From positions 1-43,668 of the forward strand of contig JAGUWT010000284.1 in assembly GCA_020062205.1 (NCBI GenBank): DNA of 43,668 nucleotides, read 5' to 3'. The notes under the pieces were generated by a model, which did not search any database, had not been told where the DNA came from, and was given only the letters and a program-made list of their open reading frames with translations. Below, in pieces: positions 14,787-23,903 of the stretch. The DNA comes from Thermodesulfovibrionales bacterium (lineage in GTDB: Bacteria > Nitrospirota > Thermodesulfovibrionia > Thermodesulfovibrionales > SM23-35). A program made the position numbers and the translations under genes. Each line of letters starts with the position of its first letter. Position 1 is the stretch's first letter.

Positions 14787-15854
14787 ATGTCTAATCCTCT
14801 CGTCAGTGTCGTAATCCCTACTTATAATACCGAAAAGTACATAACCGAAGCCCTGAAAAGCGTGTTCCAACAAAAGTACAGGCCGATTGAGGTTATCGTT
14901 GTTGACGATGGTTCTACTGATAATACGGCAGAGATTATAAGAAAATATGTTCAAACTGTTCAAAGCGTTCGAGATGTAGACTCGTGTCAAACAAGTGAAA
15001 CCATCGAACAACTCGAACAAGCTAAGCGATCCAACGAGCGGAGCGATCGAACAATACGAACATCTCCCACAAGCAAAGCGATCGAACTTATCTATATTTA
15101 TCAGAAAAACGGTGGCCGGGCCAGCGCAAGAAACACGGGTATCAGAGCTGCCAGAGGTAAATATGTTGCCTTCCTCGACAGTGATGATCTCTGGACATTG
15201 TGGAAACTGGAAAAGCAGGTTCATACAATGGAGGAGAATACCAAAATCGATTTCCTCTTTGGTGATAAACAACGGTTTTCAGATGGAGGGAAAATAGTCA
15301 TACATTCCATGTTCCAAAAAAATGGTTATGATGAAAAATTTTTTGGAGATCCCCTCTATGTTCGAAATGCCTATCAGAAGCTCTTGAAAGCCAATTTCAT
15401 CCCTACCGGAACCGTGATTTTGAGAAGAGACTGTTTTGAGAGGACAGGTTTGTTTGATGAAAGCATCTATGCAGAGGATTATGAATTCTGGCTCAGGATC
15501 GCCCTTTTTAACACAATAGGGTATGCCAATGAATTATGGGAATTAGAAAGGGATCGTGAGGGGAGTGGTTCAAAAAACCTTAAGGCAGTCTATTTATCAA
15601 ATATTCAAACCCTTGAGAAGCACGAGAGAGCATATCGAGAGAGATTATCGAAACTGCATATTAATCTCAATAACATAATCCGTGATGCCTATAGAGACAC
15701 AGGATATTTTTTCCTCACCCATGACAAATTGCTGGCCAGGGATTGTTTTAAAAAAAGCCTTTTGAGGGGCTTTCAAATAAAAACTTTGTTCTATTGGATC
15801 GCCACCTTTTTAGGGGTATCCTTTGTTAAAGCAATTCAACAGGCAAGACAATAG
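14787..15854 (+). CDS. glycosyltransferase family 2 with in-frame repeat insertion
   Basis: A 355-residue GT2: 'LVSVVIPTYNTEKYITEAL', 'VIVVDDGSTDNTAEII', 'RASARNTGIRAARGKYVAFLDSDDLW' (DxD), 'FIPTGTVILRRDCF' and 'AEDYEFWLRIALF'. Between 'EIIRKY' and 'IYIYQKNGGRAS', where the family normally has only a few residues, about 46 extra residues are encoded. They begin VQTVQSVRD, are hydrophilic, and come from a 9-bp repeat array and its inverted partner (14949-15088). The frame is kept and both flanking GT2 strands are intact, so a surface loop has been lengthened. The stop is followed directly by the asparagine-synthase homologue. Confidence 0.85.
   Translation: MSNPLVSVVIPTYNTEKYITEALKSVFQQKYRPIEVIVVDDGSTDNTAEIIRKYVQTVQSVRDVDSCQTSETIEQLEQAKRSNERSDRTIRTSPTSKAIELIYIYQKNGGRASARNTGIRAARGKYVAFLDSDDLWTLWKLEKQVHTMEENTKIDFLFGDKQRFSDGGKIVIHSMFQKNGYDEKFFGDPLYVRNAYQKLLKANFIPTGTVILRRDCFERTGLFDESIYAEDYEFWLRIALFNTIGYANELWELERDREGSGSKNLKAVYLSNIQTLEKHERAYRERLSKLHINLNNIIRDAYRDTGYFFLTHDKLLARDCFKKSLLRGFQIKTLFYWIATFLGVSFVKAIQQARQ
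14949..15088 (+). repeat. 9-bp repeat element inserted in frame in a GT2 gene
   Basis: Left part: GTTCAAACT, GTTCAAAGC, GTTCGAGAT, in register with codons. Right part: inverted-type units ATCGAACAA, CTCGAACAA and two endings AGCGGAGCGATCGAAC and AGCAAAGCGATCGAAC. The segment from about 15013 aligns closely with the right part of the insertion in asnB at 30930-30977. Confidence 0.8.
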
Positions 15855-15855
15855 C

Positions 15856-17625
15856 ATGCAATTCGTGGGTGTTGTAGACAGTGACAAAGATATTCCCCTG
15901 AAACTCTCTGAAAAGGGTTTCCAACGTATTATTCAGGACGAGGGTTTTGCTCTTTTCATCAGGAATGGAAATCCCCAAAAAGATTTCTCCTTGTCAGAAT
16001 ACCATGATATCCATCTCCTGATAATTGGCCATATAACGAATGGAGAAGAGATAATCAAAAGAGACGATATCTCATACAAGGAAACGAAAACGGTTTTATG
16101 CGAATCTCTTATTCGAAATTATCTTGACAGTGGGGAACAAGCATTCTCACAGCTTGATGGTTCTTATGTAATTATATTGTGGGATGGAAATAAAAAGGGA
16201 CTTTATGTCCAAAGAGATTGTTACGGAACAAAATGTTTGTATTACTACATCACCAAAGACAAAGGTGTCATTTTCTCAAACAGTCTGGACATCCTCATAA
16301 GAACGAAAAAGCAAAAAGACATAGCAAGAAAGGCACTTCATGAATATCTTCGATTTTTAGACATATCGCCTCCATATACCATATATGAAAATGTTTTTTC
16401 CCTTGAGCCAGAGAAAACATTGATTGTTCACGATGGAGAAGTGTTTCTCAAAGACATAGCAGAACAGAGCATAAACGAACAGAAGAGTATCACCTTATCA
16501 GAAGCGGTAGAAGATTTTAAACGTCTGATGCTCCAGAGTATTGAGAGGAGGATACAACATTCACAGCGAACAGGGGTTTTTCTAAGCGGAGGGATTGATT
16601 CTGCACTCATTTGTGCCTTGGCATCAAAAATCAATAGCAATCTCAAGGTCTATACTGTTGGTTTTGATAACCCTCGATATGATGAATCGAATATTGCTCA
16701 CGATATCACAACGTTTCTTGGATTGGAACATCACATTTTTAAATTTAGTATTAAAGAAGACCTCCAGGCGTTTACTGATTTTGTTTCTACTATACCTTCA
16801 CCATTTGCTGATCCAGCTGCTATTCCGACATTCCAATGTTTTCAAAAGATGTATAACAGTATAGATGTAGTATTAGATGGAACTGGAGCCGATTCTTTGA
16901 TTGGCATTATGCCAGCACGGCACATAAGATTTATTCTGAGATATTTGCGTTATATTCCTTACAGATTAAGACATTTTATTTCTTCCCTATTGAAACAAAC
17001 TACAATATTATCATCCTACTGCGATCTTTTTAATTTTACAGAACCTGAAGAATTACTAATTCGATGGAGAGGATGGACAAAAGAAGAGATATCAGTACTT
17101 TGCAACCAAAGATGTGATTTATCACATACAAGATTTTATAAAGTTTTTGCTGAAAATTCTTCAAAACATCCTTATGAGCTTTATGGAATATTATTAAGTG
17201 CTATGCCTGATGATAGGATAATTCAGTTGTCAACACAATTTAGATTACATATTGCTTTCCCATTTTGGGATAAGAACGTTAGACAATTTGGTGAAAATCT
17301 TCCAATAAAATATAAACACAACGATGGTACGTCTAAATTACTATATAAAAAAATATTACAAGAGTTTATCCCTCAAAGTATATGGGATCGACCAAAACAT
17401 GGTTTTGATTATCCTTTTGAAAACTTGCTCAAATATAATGACTATGAACTGCCAAAGTCTTTTCTTTCTAAGGACGCTATTGATGAACATGGGCTCTTTG
17501 ACTTTTCAATTGTGGAGAAATATGTACAGAGTTTTTTGAATAGTGATGATTCACTGAAATTCAAAATATGGGCTTTAGTTCTTTTTCAGGCATGGTATCA
17601 CAAACACTATAAGATCATACAATGA
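15856..17625 (+). CDS. asparagine synthase-like protein lacking the glutaminase cysteine
   Basis: From the ATG at 15856 the protein has 589 residues. The C-terminal half is an asparagine-synthase ATP-pyrophosphatase domain: PP-loop 'GVFLSGGIDSALICALAS', 'YTVGFDNPRYDES', 'SPFADPAAIPTF', 'VVLDGTGADSLIG'. The N-terminal half resembles a class II glutamine amidotransferase domain ('SQLDGSYVIILWDGNKKGLYVQRDCYGTKCLYYY'), but the protein starts MQFVGVV, so the nucleophile Cys2 of AsnB is absent. It should therefore use free ammonia or another amine, like beta-lactam-synthetase-type relatives, to activate a carboxylate by adenylation and form an amide. An alternative ATG at 15823 overlaps the GT2 gene and also lacks Met-Cys. 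It stands upstream of two dehydrogenase genes. Confidence 0.85.
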   Translation: MQFVGVVDSDKDIPLKLSEKGFQRIIQDEGFALFIRNGNPQKDFSLSEYHDIHLLIIGHITNGEEIIKRDDISYKETKTVLCESLIRNYLDSGEQAFSQLDGSYVIILWDGNKKGLYVQRDCYGTKCLYYYITKDKGVIFSNSLDILIRTKKQKDIARKALHEYLRFLDISPPYTIYENVFSLEPEKTLIVHDGEVFLKDIAEQSINEQKSITLSEAVEDFKRLMLQSIERRIQHSQRTGVFLSGGIDSALICALASKINSNLKVYTVGFDNPRYDESNIAHDITTFLGLEHHIFKFSIKEDLQAFTDFVSTIPSPFADPAAIPTFQCFQKMYNSIDVVLDGTGADSLIGIMPARHIRFILRYLRYIPYRLRHFISSLLKQTTILSSYCDLFNFTEPEELLIRWRGWTKEEISVLCNQRCDLSHTRFYKVFAENSSKHPYELYGILLSAMPDDRIIQLSTQFRLHIAFPFWDKNVRQFGENLPIKYKHNDGTSKLLYKKILQEFIPQSIWDRPKHGFDYPFENLLKYNDYELPKSFLSKDAIDEHGLFDFSIVEKYVQSFLNSDDSLKFKIWALVLFQAWYHKHYKIIQ

Positions 17626-17628
17626 TTT

Positions 17629-17658
17629 TTGAAGACTTTAAGGAAAGTTCTCTATAAG
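17629..17658 (+). promoter_or_regulatory. possible sigma70-type promoter before the GDH-like gene
   Basis: TTGAAG (17629-17634), 18-base spacer, TATAAG (17653-17658). It lies in the 98-bp gap after the asparagine-synthase homologue, 65 bases before the ATG. Plausible but in an AT-rich background. Confidence 0.3.
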
Positions 17659-17723
17659 GTTAGGTCAAAATTATTCATAGTTGAGAGGGCTTTGCCATTT
17701 GAGCTTTCACTACAGAGGTAAAC

Positions 17724-18992
17724 ATGACACATTCTTTAGGAGAATTTAGGCCCCAACTGGTACTTAATGTTATGGATAGGGAATTGGGACTATTAGGTTA
17801 TGTGGTTATAGACCGTACTATTGATGGATGCTCTTCTGGGGGTATAAGAATGACGTCGGATTTGACCCTCGACGAAGTAGCGAATCTTGCCAGAGAAATG
17901 ACCCTTAAATTTGGGTTTTTAAACATTCCTTGTGGAGGTGCAAAGGCAGGTATTATAGCTTCATCATCCCTTTCTAAGGAGAAGAGGAGGCAAGTATTAT
18001 TAGGATTTGGAAAAAGTTTGGGCCCACTTTTACTAAGTGGAATTTACCGACCCGGCACAGATATGGGAACATCTCCAGAAGATCTATATTATATTTGGAG
18101 AGGAGCTGGAAGAAAAGTTCGACCAGAGGTATTCCAAAATACTGAATCAGGATATTATGCTGCATTAACTGTTTTTATTACTGCAGAGAAATTAATCGAC
18201 TATCTGGGATTAAGTCTGCCTAATTGTTCTGTGGCTATAGAAGGGTTTGGAAAATTAGGATTATCAGTAGCTAGACTTTTTTCAGATGCCTGTGCAAAAA
18301 TTGTCGCCATTTCTACTATCGAAGGAGCAATATACAATCCTGAGGGTCTAAATATTTCCAAGCTAATAACATTAAAAAATAAATTTAATGATAAAGTTAT
18401 AGCAAATTACCGCGATGCTGAGATGATAACAAAAGAAGAATTATTGACTTTGGATGTGGATGTTTTAATCCCTTGCGCAGGACCCGATACTCTTAATCTT
18501 GCGAATATACCACACTTAAAGGCAAAGATAATCGTTCCCGGAGCTAATATAGCCGCTACTGGCGAAGCCGAAAATCTTATGTTTGAAAGGGGAATACATT
18601 ACGTCCCCGGGTTTGTTTCAAATTGTGGTGAGATATTAAAACATTTTTTGCTGGCTCAAGGTCTTGGCGAAAAGGATATCCAAAAAATGATAAAGGAAAG
18701 GTTCGGTAGAAAGATTTCTAATTTACTGGAAATTTCTTATAAACGGGGGATACCATTAGGGCGAATAGCGAGGAAGATTTCTTGGCAAAGAGTGAAGAAC
18801 ATGGAGGAAAGGCGAGAGAGTGATCTGAGAGATAAGGGCCTTTTATTAAAAATGCTGACAAAATTATCTAGATCAAACTTCCTACCCTATAAAATCACAG
18901 TGATGTTAAAATGGTTTATGAAATTCATGACCAATCCATATGTTAATAGGACGTTACCCAAAGATTACAAAGGCGATAGTTCCGCCATATAA
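17724..18992 (+). CDS. Glu/Leu/Phe/Val dehydrogenase family protein
   Basis: A 422-residue amino-acid dehydrogenase homologue: reversible NAD(P)-dependent oxidative deamination of an L-amino acid to a 2-oxoacid. The substrate domain carries 'GCSSGGIRM', 'LKFGFLNIPCGGAKAGI' (the two active-site lysines) and 'GTDMGTSPED' (Asp). The Rossmann domain has 'VAIEGFGKLGLSVARLF', and the substrate-closing segment is 'VPGFVSNCGEIL'. Family length is about 410-420. Glutamate versus another amino acid cannot be decided by eye. Location in a glycan cluster, next to a D-2-hydroxyacid dehydrogenase and an amide-forming enzyme, suggests it makes or consumes an amino or 2-oxo acid for decoration of the glycan. 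GAGGTAAAC precedes the ATG. Confidence 0.88.
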   Translation: MTHSLGEFRPQLVLNVMDRELGLLGYVVIDRTIDGCSSGGIRMTSDLTLDEVANLAREMTLKFGFLNIPCGGAKAGIIASSSLSKEKRRQVLLGFGKSLGPLLLSGIYRPGTDMGTSPEDLYYIWRGAGRKVRPEVFQNTESGYYAALTVFITAEKLIDYLGLSLPNCSVAIEGFGKLGLSVARLFSDACAKIVAISTIEGAIYNPEGLNISKLITLKNKFNDKVIANYRDAEMITKEELLTLDVDVLIPCAGPDTLNLANIPHLKAKIIVPGANIAATGEAENLMFERGIHYVPGFVSNCGEILKHFLLAQGLGEKDIQKMIKERFGRKISNLLEISYKRGIPLGRIARKISWQRVKNMEERRESDLRDKGLLLKMLTKLSRSNFLPYKITVMLKWFMKFMTNPYVNRTLPKDYKGDSSAI

Positions 18993-18997
18993 GATTA

Positions 18998-20077
18998 GTG
19001 AAATCGATGAAAATTTTAGTCCCAGATCACTATAGTAAAGAACATATAGAAAAGATTAAAGCGGTCTCAAAAGATATAGAGGTAGTCGGGTTGGGAGTAC
19101 AAAAACAATTTCAAGGTTTTCATGCATTATTATATAAGTTTTTACCTCTTACATTATACCGCAAATTTGCTCCCTTCCTCCATAAACAAAAACCTGTCTA
19201 TAAGGTTACAATTGATGAAAAAGATCTTAATGGGCCGCTAAACGATGTTTATATCCTCTTATCTTCTTGGATCATAAATTCAGATATTCTGGCCAACTTG
19301 TTACCATTTCTCCCTAATTTGCGGTGGATTCATTCAACTGTAACTGGTGTAAATCATCTGCTGTGTCCTGACATACTCAATAATAATATCCAAATTACGA
19401 GCTCTAAGGGTGTTCACAGTGTAGCGGTTGCAGAATTTGTTTTAGCTTTGATGCTTGCATTTAGTAAGAGAATTCCAGAACATATCCATCTTCAACAAAA
19501 AAAGAAGTGGCAGGTATTAAAGGCTGGCGAACTTGCTGATAAAACAGTTGGAATAGTGGGCTTTGGGAATATAGGCCGGGAAATAGCTAAAAAGGCCAGG
19601 ATTATGGGAATGAAAGTAGTTGCTATTAGAAGAAATTCGGTGGAGAGTAACAATGTCGATATATTGCTTTCTGCAGAAGGATTACAGGAATTATTGATTG
19701 TCTCTGATTTTGTAGTAATTTCTGCTCCTTTGACTAAAGAGACTTCTGGAATTATTGGAGAAGTAGAATTGAGAACAATGAAGAAAACTGCATATCTCAT
19801 TAATATTTCCCGGGAAGAGATCGTGCAAAAAGAGGCTTTGATGAGAGCATTAAAACAGAAGTGGATTGCCGGAGCCTGTATCGATGTCTTTCATCAACAA
19901 CCTCTCCTCCAGAATAGTCCATACTATTCACTGCCTAATTTAATTATCACTCATCATAGTGCTTATTTTACACCTGATGCAAATAAAAAGATTTTCGACT
20001 TTTTTCTTACTAACCTGAAAAGATTTATCACTGGAGACGAGCTTCTTGGTAAGGTAGATAAGAAAAGCGGTTATTAA
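18998..20077 (+). CDS. D-2-hydroxyacid dehydrogenase family protein with altered active site
   Basis: A 359-residue protein of the D-isomer-specific 2-hydroxyacid dehydrogenase family (reversible reduction of a 2-oxoacid). Rossmann motif 'VGIVGFGNIGREIAKKA'. Position 2 of the coenzyme region reads 'VVAIRRN', without the Asp of NAD enzymes, so NADP(H) is likely. The catalytic Arg is in 'LINISREEIV' and the His in 'LIITHHSAY'. The acid normally found in 'DVFExEPL' is replaced: this protein has 'DVFHQQPLL'. That could weaken or change catalysis. GTG at 18998 or ATG at 19007 can start it. It begins six bases after the GDH-like gene, so the two are co-transcribed; together they may convert an amino acid through its 2-oxoacid to a D-hydroxyacid. 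Confidence 0.85.
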   Translation: MKSMKILVPDHYSKEHIEKIKAVSKDIEVVGLGVQKQFQGFHALLYKFLPLTLYRKFAPFLHKQKPVYKVTIDEKDLNGPLNDVYILLSSWIINSDILANLLPFLPNLRWIHSTVTGVNHLLCPDILNNNIQITSSKGVHSVAVAEFVLALMLAFSKRIPEHIHLQQKKKWQVLKAGELADKTVGIVGFGNIGREIAKKARIMGMKVVAIRRNSVESNNVDILLSAEGLQELLIVSDFVVISAPLTKETSGIIGEVELRTMKKTAYLINISREEIVQKEALMRALKQKWIAGACIDVFHQQPLLQNSPYYSLPNLIITHHSAYFTPDANKKIFDFFLTNLKRFITGDELLGKVDKKSGY

Positions 20078-20146
20078 GTCTAATATATCCAGAAGGCTAA
20101 CTGAGATTTTTACCCCCTATTTACTTTAGTTTTACCAACCAGTTTT

Positions 20147-21325
20147 ATGAAGAATTGGTCATTTCAACCTCATATGGAAAAGCCAATCAAGGTTTGCATG
20201 TTTACTTATTATTTTCCCCCTCAATATAGCGGAGCGGCATTGCAGGCAATCAGCCTGGCAAAAAAGCTCAGAAACAGGAGGGTCGAAGTTTTCTTTTTAA
20301 CTGTGAATCATGATGATCTGCCCGAAACTGATGAGGTAGAGGGTTTTAAGGTGCATAGAATAAAAGAGGGAAAGGGGAAATGGGTGGAATTTCTTCTATG
20401 GAAAAATATGTGGAACTTGTTAAGACATCAAAAAAGCGAGTTTGATATAGTCCACTCCCATGGGGCATACCTTCGAAATAGTTTTGTTGGTCCACTTTCG
20501 AAACTTATAGGAAAAAAAAGCCTCGTCAAAGTGAGTCTTTCAAATAATGACCTTCAAGGACTTGGAAATGGAAAGAGTGGACGATTACATAAATGGTTTC
20601 TCACAATGATTGATAGATGTGTCTCTATCAGTAAGGATATTACCAGTGAATTACGATCTTACGGGTTAACACAAGAAAAAATAAGAGAGATACCAAATGG
20701 TGTTGATACGGAAAGATTCTGTCCTGTGTCTGCTGAGGAGAAGATTATCCTGCGAAGGAAGGCAGGGTTGCCTGAAAAGGGTCTGATGTTGCTTTACGTC
20801 GGCGGAATTAGTAAACGTAAAAATGTGAAATGGCTGATAGAAAGGTGGGATAAATTTAACCGTAATTACCCAGGGTTTCTCGTGATCGTTGGGCCTATAA
20901 GCCGTGAAGACAAAGATAAGAGCATGTATAACAGTCTTAAAGCCTATGAGGATAAGTTAAGAGGTAAGCTCTTCATTATTCAGTTTATAGATAAAATAGA
21001 AGACTTTTACAAAATGGCTGATACCTTTATTTTACCTTCAACCAATGAAGGGATGCCCAATGTGGTGTTGGAGGCTATGGCTTGCGGCCTTCCATGTCTT
21101 GTCAACAAGGTGAGTGGTGCTGAAGACATCATTAATGGAGACAATGGTCTGCTTTTTGATGTTCAGAAACCTGAGACCTTACTGGGCGCATTGATTAAAT
21201 TGAATGACGCATCTTTAATATCTGAGATAGGCGTGAAAGCTCGTAAGACGATAATAAATGGATTTTCTCTTGAAAGTGTTGCTGAAAAGTACGTAAATCT
21301 TTATGAAGAAATGCTAAAGAGATGA
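20147..21325 (+). CDS. glycosyltransferase family 4
   Basis: A 392-residue GT-B enzyme. The N-terminal acceptor domain has 'VCMFTYYFPPQYSGAALQAISLAKKL' and 'DIVHSHGAY'. The C-terminal nucleotide-sugar domain has 'EIPNGVDTERFCP', 'LLYVGGISKRKNVKWLIE', 'FILPSTNEGMPNVVLEAMACGLP' (E-x7-E motif) and 'NGLLF'. It transfers a sugar to a lipid-linked glycan in the cytoplasm. Neither possible ATG (20147 or 20174) has a clear Shine-Dalgarno; the conserved domain starts at residue 14 of the longer form. It follows 69 bp of noncoding DNA. Confidence 0.9.
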   Translation: MKNWSFQPHMEKPIKVCMFTYYFPPQYSGAALQAISLAKKLRNRRVEVFFLTVNHDDLPETDEVEGFKVHRIKEGKGKWVEFLLWKNMWNLLRHQKSEFDIVHSHGAYLRNSFVGPLSKLIGKKSLVKVSLSNNDLQGLGNGKSGRLHKWFLTMIDRCVSISKDITSELRSYGLTQEKIREIPNGVDTERFCPVSAEEKIILRRKAGLPEKGLMLLYVGGISKRKNVKWLIERWDKFNRNYPGFLVIVGPISREDKDKSMYNSLKAYEDKLRGKLFIIQFIDKIEDFYKMADTFILPSTNEGMPNVVLEAMACGLPCLVNKVSGAEDIINGDNGLLFDVQKPETLLGALIKLNDASLISEIGVKARKTIINGFSLESVAEKYVNLYEEMLKR

Positions 21326-21421
21326 TTCTTATGCACTATATCTGCAATTTAAATCACAAACAGAGCGGAGAAAAATATAGGTAGACTTGATGAATATATT
21401 TAAAGCATAAACAAACATAAG

Positions 21422-22693
21422 ATGTCCGTACGTGATTTAATTACATTTACAGTCATACTCGGTAGTCTTCCATTTTGCTTTTTGAGGCCATGGATTGGCA
21501 TACTGGTATTCTCCTGGATAGGATACATGAATCCCCATCGATTCACATGGGGAGCAGCCTATGATTTCCCCTTTGCTTTTATTGTTGCCATAACAACACT
21601 TGCAGGCTACATTTTCACTAAAGATAAGGATAAACTTTACATGGAAAAGGAAACTATTTTGATTATTTTACTCTGGATTGTTTTTACACTAACAAGTTTT
21701 TCTGCCTTCTATCCTGTTCAAGCATGGCAGATGTGGGGAAAAACATCTAAAATCCTTTTAATATCTCTTATTACAATACCTCTCTTCATTGATAAGAAAA
21801 GACTCCGCTACCTTCTACTGACAATTGCCCTTTCCCTCGGATTTCTCGGGATAAAAGGGGGTATTTTTTCCATAGCAAAGGCGGGAGCCTATAATGTGAG
21901 GGGACCAGAAGGCTCATTTATAGGTGGAGAAGGGGACTTTGGATTGGCTCTGAATATGACGTTACCTCTGCTTTTCTATCTAGCAAAGGAAGAAACGAAT
22001 AAGAAACTAAAAATCCTTCTTCAATCAGCTTTTGTTATGTCAATCTTATCTGTAATATTTACCTGTCGCCGTGGTGCCTTTTTGGGATTAGCTGCAGTTA
22101 TTTTAATATTAGCGTTAAAAGCGAATAAGAAGATAATAAGTGCTGCGATTTTATCTTTAGCACTTATCATTGCTCCATATTTTTTAACAGAGAAGTGGTT
22201 TGGAAGGATAGAGACAATAAGTTCTTATGAAGAAGATTCCTCTGCCATGGGAAGGATTAATGCATGGAAGATGGCATGGAATGTGGCAAGGGATAGACCA
22301 TTAATGGGCTCAGGATTTGAGGGGCTTAAGTGGGGAACCGTAGAACGATATTCACCAGCTCCTGATGCAACAGCAGGAGATGTTCACAGTATTTATTTTG
22401 AGGTACTCGGAGAACATGGTTTTATTGCATTTGGACTTTTTATTGCCCTACTGCTATCAGCCATGTCGAGCCTCCGGAAACTCAAGAAGACATTTAAGAA
22501 TAATCCGTCGTATAAATGGTTATGCAATTATGTTGACATGATTCAGGTAAGCATTATTGCTTATATGGTCTGTGGAACATTTCTTGGAAGGGCATATTTT
22601 GACCTTTTTTACCATTTAGTAGTTATAGTGGTGATTTTAAAAGTACTCGCCAAGAAGGAACTCATCAACCAGCAAAACTCTTTAAGCCAGTGA
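21422..22693 (+). CDS. O-antigen ligase-like protein, exosortase-associated O-glycosylation ligase
   Basis: A 423-residue integral membrane protein with about ten hydrophobic segments. The N-terminal region 'GYMNPHRFTWGAAYDFPFAF' is the signature of the exosortase-A-associated O-glycosylation ligase family (TIGR03097). The large periplasmic loop before the last helices carries 'FGRIETISSYEEDSSAMGRINAWKMAW' and 'GSGFEGLKWG', with 'DVHSIYFEVLGEHG' as the Wzy/WaaL-type catalytic loop. It probably transfers or polymerises the undecaprenyl-linked glycan on the periplasmic side, perhaps onto PEP-CTERM proteins. This is a key marker of the locus type. Confidence 0.9.
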   Translation: MSVRDLITFTVILGSLPFCFLRPWIGILVFSWIGYMNPHRFTWGAAYDFPFAFIVAITTLAGYIFTKDKDKLYMEKETILIILLWIVFTLTSFSAFYPVQAWQMWGKTSKILLISLITIPLFIDKKRLRYLLLTIALSLGFLGIKGGIFSIAKAGAYNVRGPEGSFIGGEGDFGLALNMTLPLLFYLAKEETNKKLKILLQSAFVMSILSVIFTCRRGAFLGLAAVILILALKANKKIISAAILSLALIIAPYFLTEKWFGRIETISSYEEDSSAMGRINAWKMAWNVARDRPLMGSGFEGLKWGTVERYSPAPDATAGDVHSIYFEVLGEHGFIAFGLFIALLLSAMSSLRKLKKTFKNNPSYKWLCNYVDMIQVSIIAYMVCGTFLGRAYFDLFYHLVVIVVILKVLAKKELINQQNSLSQ

Positions 22694-22727
22694 AAAACCA
22701 ATTAGATCAGTAAGGCAGATTATACCC

Positions 22728-23846
22728 GTGAGACCAATAAGGGTTCTTCATCTCATTCAAGGGCTTGAAGTAGGCGGTTTAGAGAACATAGTAGTTAGTT
22801 TGTTGAAAGGGCTTTGCAGAGAACGTTATCAACCATCTATCTGTTGTTATGATTCCTTGGGGTCTCTTACCCAGTCCCTTGATGGAACAATCAACATCCA
22901 TTATTTAAAGAGAAAAGCGGGGATTGACTATATGTATCCTTTTAAACTGGCTTCTATCCTCAAAAGAGAAAATGCCCAGATACTCCATCTTCATAATTCT
23001 ACAGCGTTTTTTTATGGGGTAATAGCAGGAAAGATTGCAAGGGTTCCGGCTATTGTATATACAGAGCATGCGAGGGATGTCTTTCCGAATCTTAAGGTCA
23101 GGATTACTGATAAAATACTATCTTTCTTTACAGACAGAGTGACAGTTGTAGCAGATTACTTGAAAAATAATTTAATTAAATACGAGTGGTTTAATCCTTC
23201 AAAAATTATGACTATTTATAATGGAATAGACGACTCCAAATTTGGAATCAAAAGTGATTCTGCAGAGATAAAGAGAGAATTAGGCATTTTCAGGTTTAAT
23301 AGAATAATTGGCATAGTTGCCCGGTTAGATCCAATAAAAAATCACAAAAATCTTATTGCAGCAATGCAAAACGTCATCAAAGAATTCCCTGATACCGTTT
23401 TGCTTACAATTGGAGATGGCCCTTTCAAAGATGAGCTGAAATCCTTTGTCATGGAATGCAAGCTTGAAAAACATATCATGTTTTTAGGAACAAGGGATGA
23501 TATTCCACGGTTGTTATCGATTATTGATGTTTTTGTAATTTGTTCTTCAAGTGAGGGGTTGCCTTTAACCTTGCTGGAGGCAATGGCAGCAGGAAAACCT
23601 ATTGTAGCAACGTATGTTGGTGGGATCCCTGAGATCATAGAACATGATATCGATGGTCTCTTAATTCCTCCTCATAATACAGAGGCCCTTTCAGATGCAA
23701 TTATGAAATTACTGAGAAACACGGAAAAAGCAAGGCTATTGGGCATAATGGCAAAAAGAAAATTTGAGAAAAATTTCAGTCTTTCATTGATGGTAAAAAA
23801 ATATGAAGAAGTTTATGAGTCTCTGATGTCAGTCACGCCAGTTTAG
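22728..23846 (+). CDS. glycosyltransferase family 4, exosortase-system type
   Basis: A 372-residue GT4. 'IRVLHLIQGLEVGGLENIVVSLLKGL' at the N terminus closely matches the EpsH1-system sugar transferase family (TIGR03088-like). The donor domain has 'MTIYNGIDDSKF', 'IGIVARLDPIKNHKNLI', 'VICSSSEGLPLTLLEAMAAGKP' and 'DGLLIPP'. It uses a GTG start at 22728; no earlier in-frame start is open. The last codons (SVTPV and stop) run into a 9-bp array at 23841-23876. Confidence 0.88.
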   Translation: MRPIRVLHLIQGLEVGGLENIVVSLLKGLCRERYQPSICCYDSLGSLTQSLDGTINIHYLKRKAGIDYMYPFKLASILKRENAQILHLHNSTAFFYGVIAGKIARVPAIVYTEHARDVFPNLKVRITDKILSFFTDRVTVVADYLKNNLIKYEWFNPSKIMTIYNGIDDSKFGIKSDSAEIKRELGIFRFNRIIGIVARLDPIKNHKNLIAAMQNVIKEFPDTVLLTIGDGPFKDELKSFVMECKLEKHIMFLGTRDDIPRLLSIIDVFVICSSSEGLPLTLLEAMAAGKPIVATYVGGIPEIIEHDIDGLLIPPHNTEALSDAIMKLLRNTEKARLLGIMAKRKFEKNFSLSLMVKKYEEVYESLMSVTPV

Positions 23847-23876
23847 CCCGTTAAGTCCGATTAGTCAGTTTAAGAA
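23841..23876 (+). repeat. 9-bp array (GTTTAGCCC/GATTAGTCA family), solo
   Basis: GTTTAGCCC, GTTAAGTCC, GATTAGTCA, GTTTAAGAA run without gaps. The first unit supplies the last Val codon and TAG stop of the GT4 gene. A weak similar string (CCAATTAGATCAGTAAGG) lies before that gene at 22699-22716. Confidence 0.5.
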
Positions 23877-23903
23877 TTCAGAAGTCTACGCTATGTATTG
23901 ATT

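Noticed and set aside
14778..15272. 164-codon antisense frame
   Set aside because: It is the complement of the GT2 gene and its repeat insertion; the sense strand has clear GT2 motifs.
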